Shown here one piece after another: positions 1-7,151 of a stretch of 25,952 bases of DNA; positions within the stretch are counted from its first letter, which is position 1, and each line of letters opens with the position of its first letter. Under the pieces are notes generated by a model. It saw only the letters and a program-made list of their open reading frames with translations. It was not told the origin of the DNA and did not search any database. Source of the stretch: JACVRM01 sp046262315 (GTDB lineage: Bacteria; Actinomycetota; Thermoleophilia; Gaiellales; Gaiellaceae); the NCBI GenBank assembly GCA_046262315.1, contig JBHEMZ010000041.1:1-25952 (forward strand), read 5' to 3'. A program made the translations under genes and the position numbers.

Positions 1-46
1 ATCCTGCAACTCCCCCGCCGAGAACGAGGACGAAGAGAATGCCCAT
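1..46 (-). CDS. Possible start of a following minus-strand gene (partial)
   Basis: An ATG at 46 on the minus strand opens MGILFVLVLGGGVAG in a frame different from the upstream membrane protein. The hydrophobic start resembles a signal peptide or first membrane segment. In this stretch it is the more protein-like frame. Only 15 codons are visible, so this may be a separate gene overlapping the upstream one, or the continuation of that gene after a frameshift. Confidence 0.3.
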   Translation of the reverse strand, partial: MGILFVLVLGGGVAG

Positions 47-443
47 AGTGCGTTTGGGTGGAGCGAACGACGACGGCCAGAATCGCCGCCGCGAGCGCGA
101 GCTGCGCCCAGGCCGGCAGGCCGCCCCGGCGGTGCCAGCCGCTGAAGCGGTGCGACGGGAAGAGCTTGCGACCGCCGAGCCGCCGCTGGAGCAAGTGCTC
201 GACGTCGGGCGCGGAGGCGGCGAGCGCGCCGAGCGTCGCGGGAGCCAGCACGCCGTGGCGCCGGGCGACGAGCAGCAGCACGGCGCCGCCGCTCACGGCC
301 TCGAAGGTCGTCGAGGAGATGTCCTCGTGCGGCGTCAGGTCGCCGAGCAGGTGGGCGACGGGCCCGATCACCACGGCGCCCGCGCGTGACCCGGCGAGCG
401 CGCCGGCCGCCGCGCCGGTCGCCACGTGCAGGGAGACGATCAC
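1..443 (-). CDS. Putative integral membrane protein (DUF457-like?), 3' end outside or near the window edge
   Basis: Translating the minus strand from a GTG at 443 gives an open frame to the window edge. It begins VIVSLHVATGAAAGALAG and contains HLLGDLTPHED (about residues 30-40) and PDVEHLL (about 85-91), followed by an HR pair and a hydrophobic stretch ending ILAVVV. Paired His/Asp motifs between membrane segments recall the DUF457/YdjM 'membrane-bound metal-dependent hydrolase' families, but the match is by eye and weak. The GTG start is chosen because it opens a hydrophobic N-terminus; the frame is also open upstream. It is divergent from the MFS gene, with 41 bp between the starts. The last ~15 residues look non-coding in this frame, so the true stop may be just outside the window or lost to an indel. 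Confidence 0.55.
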   Translation of the reverse strand, partial: MIVSLHVATGAAAGALAGSRAGAVVIGPVAHLLGDLTPHEDISSTTFEAVSGGAVLLLVARRHGVLAPATLGALAASAPDVEHLLQRRLGGRKLFPSHRFSGWHRRGGLPAWAQLALAAAILAVVVRSTQTHYGHSLRPRSRRGSCR

Positions 444-472
444 GGCCGAGGCATAGCAGACGCGCGCCTCCG

Positions 473-478
473 TATCCT
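473..478 (+). promoter_or_regulatory. -10 hexamer of a leaderless promoter for the MFS gene
   Basis: TATCCT lies exactly six bases upstream of the GTG at 485, so transcription would begin at or within a base of the start codon. No Shine-Dalgarno sequence and no clear -35 box are visible. The same spacing recurs at four other genes in the window. Confidence 0.5.
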
Positions 479-484
479 CGCGGC

Positions 485-1936
485 GTGACGGACGACGACC
501 GGCGCCGGAGGCTCACGCTCTTCGCCACCGCACTCGGCTCATCGCTGGCCTTCCTGGATGCCACCGTGGTGGTCGTTGCGCTACCGACGATCGAGCGCGA
601 CCTCGGCCTCGGCCTCTCCGGCCAGCAGTGGGTCTTCCTGTCCTACTCGCTCGCGCTCGCGGCGCTCTACCTCTTCTCGGGCGCCGTGGGCGACCGGCGC
701 GGGCGCCGCGAGGTCTTCCTCGTCGGCGTAGCGGGCTTCGCGCTGGCGTCGCTGCTTGCGGGAGCGGCGCCAAGCGGCGGCGTGCTGATCCTCGCGCGCA
801 CGCTCCAGGGCGTCGCGGGCGCCTTCGTGACCACGAACAGCCTCGCGCTGCTCCGCGAGGTCTACGGGCGGGAGGCGGGGCGCGCGATCGGGCTCTGGAC
901 GGCGCTCACCGCCGTGGCGACCGTGATCGGGCCGCCCCTCGGCGGCGCGCTGGTCGAATGGGCGTCCTGGCGCTGGATCTTCCTCATCAACCTGCCGCTC
1001 GCGGCGGCGACGGTCGCTCTGGCTCTCGCCGGTCGCTGCCGCGTGCGGGAGCGGCAACGAACCGGGGCGCTCGATCTCCCCGGCGCTGCGCTCGCCGCGG
1101 TCGGTCTCGCGGCGCTGACGTACGGCCTGGTCGAGGGCGCCGACCGCGGCTTCGCCGCAACCTGGTGGCTACTGATCGTGGGAGTGACCGCCGCTGCTGC
1201 CTTCCTGGTCGTTGAGCACCGCAGCAGCGAGCCGATGCTGCCGCTCGCGGTCTTCCGCCGCCGCAACTTCGCGGCCGCGAACCTCGAGACGTTCCTCGTC
1301 TACGCCGCGCTGTCGGGGGTCTCGCTGTTCTCCGCCCTCTACCTGCAGTTCCTGGGCCTTTCGCCCTTCGAGGCGGGCCTCACCGCCGTGCCGGTGAGCA
1401 TCGCGCTGATCGTGCTCTCCGGGCGCTTCGGGGGTCTCGCCGACCGGCGCGGCCCCCGCCTGCTGCTCACCGTCGGCCCGCTCGGCCTCGGGCTGGCGAC
1501 GTTGCTGCTCGCGACGGTCGACGACACCGCCGAGCTCTGGTTCGCGGGCAGCGCAGCGCTCGTCGTCTTTTCGGTCGGGCTGGCCATGATCGTCGCTCCG
1601 ATCACGGCGACGGCCCTGAAGGCCGCGCCGCCCGAGTATGCGGGCATCGCCTCCGGCGTCAACACGACCCTGTCGCGCCTCGGCGGCCTGCTGGCAGTCG
1701 CCGTCGTCGGTGTCGTGGTCACGCTCGTCTTCGAGGCCAGCGGCGGCAGCGCGGAGGCCGTACCGCTCGCGACGGGGCAGGAGGACCCGGAGCTTCGCGC
1801 CGCCTCGGTCGACGGCTTCCGAGCCGGGATGACGCTGGTGGCGGCGCTTGCGTTCTCAGGGGCAGCCGTGGCGGCGGTGGGAATCTCGAACCGCGAGGCT
1901 CGGGCGGAAGCTACAGCGGAGCCAGCTGGAAGCTGA
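485..1936 (+). CDS. MFS transporter, DHA2 (EmrB/QacA) drug:H+ antiporter family
   Basis: A 483-residue polytopic membrane protein, probably a proton-driven exporter of small hydrophobic compounds. Near the N-terminus it has LDATVVVVALPTI (the family's motif D1), then GDRRGRREVF in the first cytoplasmic loop (motif A) and GPPLGGALVEW (motif C, the antiporter signature). The length and number of hydrophobic segments fit the 14-helix DHA2 group. The GTG at 485 is preferred over the longer open frame because the upstream codons are Arg/Pro-rich and non-coding in character, and because a -10 hexamer sits six bases before it. The 3' end overlaps the convergent ATP-grasp gene by 26 bp. The substrate cannot be inferred from the neighbours. 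Confidence 0.9.
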   Translation: MTDDDRRRRLTLFATALGSSLAFLDATVVVVALPTIERDLGLGLSGQQWVFLSYSLALAALYLFSGAVGDRRGRREVFLVGVAGFALASLLAGAAPSGGVLILARTLQGVAGAFVTTNSLALLREVYGREAGRAIGLWTALTAVATVIGPPLGGALVEWASWRWIFLINLPLAAATVALALAGRCRVRERQRTGALDLPGAALAAVGLAALTYGLVEGADRGFAATWWLLIVGVTAAAAFLVVEHRSSEPMLPLAVFRRRNFAAANLETFLVYAALSGVSLFSALYLQFLGLSPFEAGLTAVPVSIALIVLSGRFGGLADRRGPRLLLTVGPLGLGLATLLLATVDDTAELWFAGSAALVVFSVGLAMIVAPITATALKAAPPEYAGIASGVNTTLSRLGGLLAVAVVGVVVTLVFEASGGSAEAVPLATGQEDPELRAASVDGFRAGMTLVAALAFSGAAVAAVGISNREARAEATAEPAGS

Positions 1937-3065
1937 GCGTCCCGGCTCGCGCGCGGGCGCGCTCGAGCGCCTCCTCGCGCGTCGCCCCCGACTCGTAGAC
2001 GATTGCGAGGCGAAAGCTGTCGGGATCGTTTGCGTACGACTCGCTGAGCCTTCGACCCTCATGCGCAAGGATCTCCACTCCCGGCTCCTCGGGCGGCGTC
2101 GCTTCCACGAAAGCATCCTCGAAGGTCCGTAGCACGTAGCTGACGGCCACCCCGTCGGGCGACGACGAGTCCCAGCGCGGGTCGTCGCCGCAGGCCAGCG
2201 CGAAGAGAGCGTCGTACGAGGAGCGGCCGTGCATGGCCTCGTACAGAGCCGAGAACTGGGAAGCGATACGGGCGTTGACTTCGACGAGCTGAGCCGATCC
2301 GCGCTCGGGGACGAAGAACTCCGCGTTGAAGAATCCGTTGTCGAACCCAACCGCCGGTAGTAGCCGGCGCGCCACGCCCTCGAGCTCCTCGACCCGGCCG
2401 GCCGGCAGCCGCGTCGGGTACTCGAACCGTTCGAAGCTGTTCGTGCCCGGATACATGATCGAGTCCGTCACACCGAGCACCGTCACGCGGCCGCCGTGGA
2501 CGTAACCCTCCAGCGTCACCTGCTCGCCGGTGAGGAGCTCCTCGGCGAGGATGCCCTGCGCGGTGCCTTTGAAGCCGGCGAGGCGCGCGAGTTGCCCCCA
2601 GCCGTCCGCGTAGCCGCTCTCCTCGTACCGGGCGAGCTCGCTGGCGTCATGGACGAGCCGCGTGCCCTCCGACAGCCGGCCCACTGCGGGCTTGACGAAC
2701 CACGGCGGGCGGAACGGCGGCGGCCCGGCGCCGGCCGTCGCGAAGCGCGGGGTCGCCTCAGGGACGATCGTGCCCTGTGCCGCCCGCGCCGTCGGCTTGT
2801 GCTGCAGGGCCGCGACGACCGCCGGACGCGGGCCCGGCAACCCGCGGCGTTCGGCCAGGAGCGCGGCGAGCAGGGCGGAACGGTCCTTGGTCGCTGCCAC
2901 GCCGTCCGCCGGGATCCGTTCGAGCTCGGCAAGCAGCTCCAGGGCTTCGAAGTGGTCGAGCTCGTCCAGGTCCGGGCCTACCGGTTGCACGAGATAGCGA
3001 CCGCGCTCGCGCGCCGCCGTAACGAAATCGCGCGGCTGCGGACAGAGGAGGAGGACCCGCTGCAC
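1911..3065 (-). CDS. ATP-grasp domain protein, possible carboxylate-amine ligase
   Basis: 384 residues with ATP-grasp architecture. The N-terminal part (MQRVLLLCPQPRDF, then ELDHFEALELLAELER) looks like a pre-ATP-grasp nucleotide-fold domain. WFVKPAVGRLSEGT (about 145-158) supplies the first ATP-binding Lys, ILAEELLTGEQVTLEGYV follows, and FNAEFF...QLVEVNARIASQF holds the Glu/Asn metal ligands. The family joins a carboxylate to an amine or thiol through an acyl phosphate; the substrate here is unknown. The start is a GTG at 3065 with GGAG about 11 bases upstream. It is divergent from egtB across only 44 bp, so shared regulation is plausible. A role in supplying the sulfur donor for ergothioneine is speculation. 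The 3' end overlaps the MFS gene by 26 bp. Confidence 0.8.
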   Translation of the reverse strand: MQRVLLLCPQPRDFVTAARERGRYLVQPVGPDLDELDHFEALELLAELERIPADGVAATKDRSALLAALLAERRGLPGPRPAVVAALQHKPTARAAQGTIVPEATPRFATAGAGPPPFRPPWFVKPAVGRLSEGTRLVHDASELARYEESGYADGWGQLARLAGFKGTAQGILAEELLTGEQVTLEGYVHGGRVTVLGVTDSIMYPGTNSFERFEYPTRLPAGRVEELEGVARRLLPAVGFDNGFFNAEFFVPERGSAQLVEVNARIASQFSALYEAMHGRSSYDALFALACGDDPRWDSSSPDGVAVSYVLRTFEDAFVEATPPEEPGVEILAHEGRRLSESYANDPDSFRLAIVYESGATREEALERARARAGTLSFQLAPL

Positions 3066-3066
3066 G

Positions 3067-3095
3067 TTGCCGCATTCTCCGTGCTCCTTTACATT
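3067..3095 (+). promoter_or_regulatory. Candidate promoter for egtBD
   Basis: TTGCCG (3067-3072) and TACATT (3090-3095) are separated by 17 bases and lie in the 44-bp gap between the divergent ATP-grasp gene and egtB. The predicted start would be about 8 bases before the GTG at 3110, giving a nearly leaderless mRNA. The -35 box overlaps the first bases of the ATP-grasp region, so the two directions may interfere. Confidence 0.4.
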
Positions 3096-3109
3096 TCGGC
3101 CGCCCGCAC

Positions 3110-4432
3110 GTGACTCCCCGCCCGCATAGCGGCGCGGCGGTCGAGACCGCCGCCCCCTCCAGGCACGAGCTCGCCGACGCCCTCGAGGCGTCGCGCCGTC
3201 GCATGCTCGAGCTGCTGGCGCCCCTCTCTCACGAGGAACTCTGCCACCAGCACTCGCCGTTGATGTCGCCGCTCGTCTGGGACCTCGCTCACTGCGCGCA
3301 CTTCGAGGAGCTCTGGCTCGTGCGGGCGCTGGGCGGCCCCGGCTCGGGCGACACGCGGCTCGACGATCTCTACAACGCCTTCGCCCACGAGCGGTCCGAG
3401 CGGGCGGCCCTCGAGCTGCTGGAGCCCGAGGAGGCGCGGCGCTACGCCGCGGACGTGCGGGCGCGCTCGCTCGGGCTGCTCGAGCAAGTCGACTTCGCCG
3501 GGGATCCGCTGCTTCGCGAGGGATTTGTCTACGGGATGCTCGTCCAGCACGAGTATCAGCACATCGAAACCATGCTCGCGACCATCCAGCTCAGCGGGCT
3601 GGCGTACCTGGTTCCCGACGAGTCGCCTCCCTCGCCCCGGTCGCCCGAGCGGGCTGAGGTGCTGGTCAAGGCCGGACCCGTGCTGCTCGGCACGGACGCG
3701 GAGCCGTGGGCGTACGACAACGAGCGGCCGGCGCACGAGGTGGATCTGCCGGCGCTCTGGATCGATGCCGTTCCGGTCACGAACTCGGCCTACCTCGAAT
3801 TCGTAGAGGCGGGCGGCTACGACGACCGGCGGCACTGGGCAGACGACGGCTGGGGGTGGCGGGAGGCTGAGGGCATCCAGCAGCCGCAGTTCTCGCGGCG
3901 CCGAGCCGGGGGCTGGGAGCGGCGGCACTTCGGACGCTGGGAGGCGCTCCCGGCCGACGAGCCGGTGCAGCACGTCTCCTGGTACGAGGCCGATGCCTAT
4001 GCGCGCTGGGCCGGCAAGCGGCTGCCCACGGAGGCCGAGTGGGAGAAGGCTGCGACTCGGCATCCCGACGGGCACAAGCTGCGCTTCCCGTGGGGCGACG
4101 AAATGCCCCGCCGAGAACACGCGAACCTGGGCTCTCGGCGCTTCGGGCCCGCTCCCGTTGGCGCGTTTCCGGCGGGCGCGAGCCCTTGGGGCGCCGAGCA
4201 ACTCCTCGGCGACGTGTGGGAGTGGACCTCGTCGGACTTCGGGCCGTACCCCGGCTTCGAAGCCTTTCCGTACCGCGAGTACTCCGAGGTCTTCTTCGGC
4301 GGCGGTTACAAGGTGCTGCGCGGCGGCTCGTGGGCGACTCACCCGCTGGCGATCCGCGGCACCTTCCGGAACTGGGACTTCCCCATCCGGCGCCAGATCT
4401 TCGCCGGCTTCCGGTGCGCGCGTGACGCCTGA
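3110..4432 (+). CDS. egtB: Ergothioneine biosynthesis protein EgtB (sulfoxide synthase)
   Basis: A 440-residue non-heme iron enzyme that joins trimethyl-histidine (hercynine) to a cysteine-containing thiol with O2, giving the sulfoxide precursor of ergothioneine. The N-terminal DinB-like domain supplies the expected iron ligands: His61 in DLAHCAHFEELW, and His147 and His151 in HEYQHIET. The C-terminal FGE-sulfatase/lectin-like domain includes RLPTEAEWEKAA, GDVWEWTSS and the conserved ending FRNWDFPIRRQIFAGFR. Asp423/Arg427 and Arg95/Arg98 have the spacing of the gamma-glutamylcysteine-contacting residues reported for mycobacterial EgtB, which suggests the gamma-Glu-Cys type rather than the cysteine type. 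The start is the GTG at 3110. The end overlaps egtD by 11 bp, indicating co-translation. Confidence 0.95.
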   Translation: MTPRPHSGAAVETAAPSRHELADALEASRRRMLELLAPLSHEELCHQHSPLMSPLVWDLAHCAHFEELWLVRALGGPGSGDTRLDDLYNAFAHERSERAALELLEPEEARRYAADVRARSLGLLEQVDFAGDPLLREGFVYGMLVQHEYQHIETMLATIQLSGLAYLVPDESPPSPRSPERAEVLVKAGPVLLGTDAEPWAYDNERPAHEVDLPALWIDAVPVTNSAYLEFVEAGGYDDRRHWADDGWGWREAEGIQQPQFSRRRAGGWERRHFGRWEALPADEPVQHVSWYEADAYARWAGKRLPTEAEWEKAATRHPDGHKLRFPWGDEMPRREHANLGSRRFGPAPVGAFPAGASPWGAEQLLGDVWEWTSSDFGPYPGFEAFPYREYSEVFFGGGYKVLRGGSWATHPLAIRGTFRNWDFPIRRQIFAGFRCARDA

Positions 4433-5429
4433 CGGCCCACCGACCGCCGTTCCTCCCGCCCCGCCGCTCAGCGTGGACGTCCTCTACGGGCCCGGCGAGC
4501 GCGAACGGGCGCTGCGAGAGGACGTGCGCGCGGGCCTCACGTCGGCTCCGAAGTGGCTCTCGCCGCAGTGGTTCTACGATGAGCGCGGTTCGCAGCTTTT
4601 CGACGCCATCACGCGTCTCCCCGAGTACTACCTGACCTCTCGCGAGCGCGAGATCCTGCGCGAACGCGCCGACGAGATCGCGTTGCTGACCGACGCGAAT
4701 ACGCTCGTGGAGCTCGGCTCGGGCACGTCCGAGAAAACCCGGCTGCTGCTCGACGCGCTGGCGGAGCGCGGCTCGCTCCGGCGCTTCGTGCCGTTCGACG
4801 TGAGCGAGGAGACGCTGCGAACGAGCGCTGTGGCCGTGCGGTCGGAGTACCCCGAGGTCGAGGTGCACGGCGTGGTGGGCGATTTCGGGCGGCACCTCGG
4901 CGCTCTGCCCCCGGGCCGGCGGCGGATGATCGCGTTCCTTGGGAGCACCATCGGGAACCTGGAGCCGGCCGCGCGGGGCAGATTTCTCGCCGCCGTGGCT
5001 AGCGTGCTGTCGCCGGGGGAAACGCTGCTGCTCGGCGTCGACCTCGTGAAGGACGTCGGTCGGCTCGAAGCCGCCTACGCCGACCCGGCTGGCCTGACGG
5101 CGGAGTTCAACCGCAACATCCTTCGTGTCCTCAACAACGAGCTGGGCGCGGACTTCGTACCGGAGCGGTTCGAGCACGTGGCCGAGTGGGATCCCGACAA
5201 TGAGTGGATCGAGATGCGGCTCCGTTCGGACAGAGCCCAGAACGTGCGCGTGGCCGCCCTCGAGCTCCAGGTCGCCTTCGAGGGAGGCGAGCAGTTCCGC
5301 ACGGAGATCAGCGCGAAGTTCCGCCGCGAGGGGGTCGAGGCGGAGCTCGCCCAGGTGGGGCTCGACCTCGTGCGCTGGTGGCCTCACGCAAGCAGCGACT
5401 TCGCGCTGCTGCTCGCCCGGGCGTACTAG
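4422..5429 (+). CDS. egtD: L-histidine N-alpha-methyltransferase EgtD
   Basis: 335 residues. It methylates histidine three times with S-adenosylmethionine to make hercynine, the substrate of EgtB. Family features are FYDERGSQLFDAITRLPEYYLTSRE near the N-terminus, LVELGSGTSEKTRLLL (SAM motif I), FLGSTIGNLEP, and LLLGVDLVKD followed by AYADPAGLTAEFNRNIL. WIEMRLRS and the FRTEISAKF segment close the substrate domain. The length is close to the 321 residues known for mycobacterial EgtD. The GTG start at 4422 lies inside the end of egtB. EgtA, EgtC and EgtE are not present beside it, so the later steps must be encoded elsewhere. It converges on arfB across 64 bp. Confidence 0.95.
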   Translation: MTPDGPPTAVPPAPPLSVDVLYGPGERERALREDVRAGLTSAPKWLSPQWFYDERGSQLFDAITRLPEYYLTSREREILRERADEIALLTDANTLVELGSGTSEKTRLLLDALAERGSLRRFVPFDVSEETLRTSAVAVRSEYPEVEVHGVVGDFGRHLGALPPGRRRMIAFLGSTIGNLEPAARGRFLAAVASVLSPGETLLLGVDLVKDVGRLEAAYADPAGLTAEFNRNILRVLNNELGADFVPERFEHVAEWDPDNEWIEMRLRSDRAQNVRVAALELQVAFEGGEQFRTEISAKFRREGVEAELAQVGLDLVRWWPHASSDFALLLARAY

Positions 5430-5493
5430 CAGTGCCGGGTCATTGCTGGCCGCGGAAGGAATCGGCGCGACGTTGACGCAACGCCACTGAGCT

Positions 5494-5910
5494 TCAGGAA
5501 GGAGGCCGTCGAAGGCGTTTGACGTCGGCGCGGTGCCGCTTCTCCTCCAGGCGGCGCTCGCGGGCCGACTGCGACGGCGCGGTGGGGCGGCGCCGCAGGC
5601 GGATCCGTAGGGCGTCGCGTAGTTGCTCGGCGACGCGCTCGAGCGCGAGCTCGCGATTGCGCCACTGGCTGCGCTCGTCCTGGGCGACGGCGCGCACGAC
5701 CGGCCCGATCCGCTGCTCCACGCGGCGCTTCTGGGCGGGAGACAGTGTCTCCGAGCTCGCGACGTTGAAAAGGGCCTCGACGCGCGTCTCCGAGCGCTGC
5801 GCGTGCTGGCCCCCGGGGCCGCTCGAGCGCGAGAAGCGCAGCTCGAACTCGCCGCGCGGGATGGCGAGCGAGCGTGTGACCCGAATAGAGTCGTCCGCGA
5901 TGACGGCCAT
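5494..5910 (-). CDS. arfB: Peptidyl-tRNA hydrolase ArfB/YaeJ-type ribosome rescue factor
   Basis: 138 residues, the size of ArfB/YaeJ and ICT1-like proteins, which free ribosomes stalled on mRNAs lacking a stop codon. The catalytic GGQ loop is SGPGGQHAQRSETRVE (GGQ at residues 33-35), and the C-terminal tail is highly basic (ERRLEEKRHRADVKRLRRPPS), as needed to enter the empty mRNA channel. There is no codon-recognition domain, which excludes RF1/RF2. The ATG at 5910 is chosen because the preceding in-frame sequence is the antisense of the neighbouring phosphatase gene and does not resemble the family. Its first 11 bases overlap the first 11 bases of the divergent HAD gene. Confidence 0.88.
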   Translation of the reverse strand: MAVIADDSIRVTRSLAIPRGEFELRFSRSSGPGGQHAQRSETRVEALFNVASSETLSPAQKRRVEQRIGPVVRAVAQDERSQWRNRELALERVAEQLRDALRIRLRRRPTAPSQSARERRLEEKRHRADVKRLRRPPS

Positions 5911-6673
5911 TCTGCTCGACGTCGACGGCGTTCTCCACGTCTCGGGTGAACCGCTCCCGGGCGCGGCCGCCGCCGTCGAGCGGCTGCGCGCCGCGGGCCA
6001 CCGGCTGCGCTTCGTTACGAATTCGACCACCCAGTCGCGCAGTGTCCTCGCAGGCGAGCTGCGCGCATTTGGCATCGAGCTCGAGGACGAGGAGGTGCAG
6101 ACGACGCCGCGTGCCGCCGCCCGGGCACTCGCCGGCCGCCGCGTGCTCGCGCTCGTGATGGAAGGGATCGTCGAGGATCTGGAGGGCGTCGAGCTGGTCG
6201 GTGAGGGGGCCGACGCCGTGCTCGTGGGCGGCGCGGACGAGACGCCGGAGACGGGCCGCGTGTTCAGCTATACCAACCTTGCCCGCGCGTTCGCGGAGCT
6301 CGAAACGGGCGCCGACCTCGTCTGCCTGCACCGCAACCGCTGGTGGCAGACGGCGCGCGGCCCGCTGCTCGACGCCGGCGCGTTCGTGGCCGGACTCGAG
6401 TACGCGGCCCAGGTGAGCGCCACTGTGCTCGGCAAGCCGAGCGCGGCCTACTTCGCGGCAGCGCTGGAGGCCCTCGACGCCGAGCCGGGGCAGGCGTGGA
6501 TGGTCGGCGACGACATCGAAAACGACATTGCGGGCGCGCACGCAGCCGGCCTGCGCACCGCGCTCGTGCGGACCGGCAAGTTCCGCGAGGAGGATCTCGA
6601 GCGGGCGCACACGGCACCCGACCTTGTCCTCAGCTCCGTCGCCGACCTGCCGGAATGGCTGGAGCGCGCCTGA
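5900..6673 (+). CDS. HAD-superfamily IIA hydrolase (NagD/HDHD2-like phosphatase)
   Basis: 257 residues, close to human HDHD2 (259). Phosphatases of this class use an Asp nucleophile on small phosphorylated metabolites such as sugar phosphates or phosphoglycolate. Motif I is LLDVDGVL (Asp7, Asp9), motif II FVTNSTTQ, motif III the Lys in LGKPSAAYF and motif IV MVGDDIENDIAGAHAAG; together these define subfamily IIA with a C2-type cap. The start is the ATG at 5900. TAGAGT lies 8 bases before it, so an almost leaderless mRNA is likely. It is divergent from and overlaps arfB, an unusual arrangement that ties the two starts together. The physiological substrate cannot be told from sequence. Confidence 0.88.
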   Translation: MTAILLDVDGVLHVSGEPLPGAAAAVERLRAAGHRLRFVTNSTTQSRSVLAGELRAFGIELEDEEVQTTPRAAARALAGRRVLALVMEGIVEDLEGVELVGEGADAVLVGGADETPETGRVFSYTNLARAFAELETGADLVCLHRNRWWQTARGPLLDAGAFVAGLEYAAQVSATVLGKPSAAYFAAALEALDAEPGQAWMVGDDIENDIAGAHAAGLRTALVRTGKFREEDLERAHTAPDLVLSSVADLPEWLERA

Positions 6674-6788
6674 CCACGGCGCGGGTGCCAGGGATGATGA
6701 CGAGACCGATACGGCAGCGCCTGCCTGGGTCGGCGCTGCCTGGTGCCTCGCACAGCGCAGAGGGTGTGACAGGAGACCCGCGGGAGCC
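6674..6788 (+). other. 115-bp leader or intergenic region before acpS
   Basis: This separates the phosphatase stop from acpS. It contains no long open frame and no convincing promoter hexamers. A GGAG lies eight bases or fewer before the acpS GTG and probably serves as the ribosome binding site. Confidence 0.4.
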
Positions 6789-7151
6789 GTGACGGTCGGT
6801 GTGGATCTGATCGAGATCGCGCGAATCCGCAGAGCGCTCGAGCGGCCCGGCTTCCGCGAGCGCTGTTTCACCGAGGAGGAACGTCGCTACTGCGACTCGC
6901 GCCCGAACCCCGCCCAGCACTACGCCGCCCGCTTCGCCGGCAAGGAAGCGGTCGGCAAAGCACTCGGCTTCGGTGTCGCGCGCGCCTGGGCCTGGCGCGA
7001 GGTCGAGATCGCGGGCCGTCCGAAGCCGGGCGTCGGGCTCTCGGGCCGCGCACGGGCGTGGGCCGACGCGCGCGGCTGCGGCGCCATCGACCTTTCGATG
7101 ACGCATTCGCGCGAGCTTGCCGCGGCAGTCGCGGTCGCCCTCGATGTTTGA
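6789..7151 (+). CDS. acpS: Holo-[acyl-carrier-protein] synthase AcpS
   Basis: 120 residues, the usual length. It transfers 4'-phosphopantetheine from CoA to a serine of acyl carrier protein, activating fatty acid synthesis. The start VGVDLIEIARIRRAL carries the Mg-binding Asp, and RFAGKEAVGKALG is the second signature with its Glu and Lys; DLSMTHSRELAAAVAV is the typical end. The GTG at 6789 is supported by a GGAG just upstream and by the family's N-terminus. The stop overlaps the next gene by 8 bp, so nnr is probably translated by coupling. The acpS-nnr-alr neighbourhood is common in actinobacteria. Confidence 0.95.
   Translation: MTVGVDLIEIARIRRALERPGFRERCFTEEERRYCDSRPNPAQHYAARFAGKEAVGKALGFGVARAWAWREVEIAGRPKPGVGLSGRARAWADARGCGAIDLSMTHSRELAAAVAVALDV

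Noticed and set aside
3777..5387. 536- and 417-residue minus-strand frames opposite egtB/egtD
   Set aside because: Antisense shadows; egtB and egtD are fully supported in the other strand.
5426..6871. 481-residue minus-strand frame over the HAD gene and arfB
   Set aside because: Shadow of the HAD phosphatase; arfB is in another frame with a clear GGQ motif.
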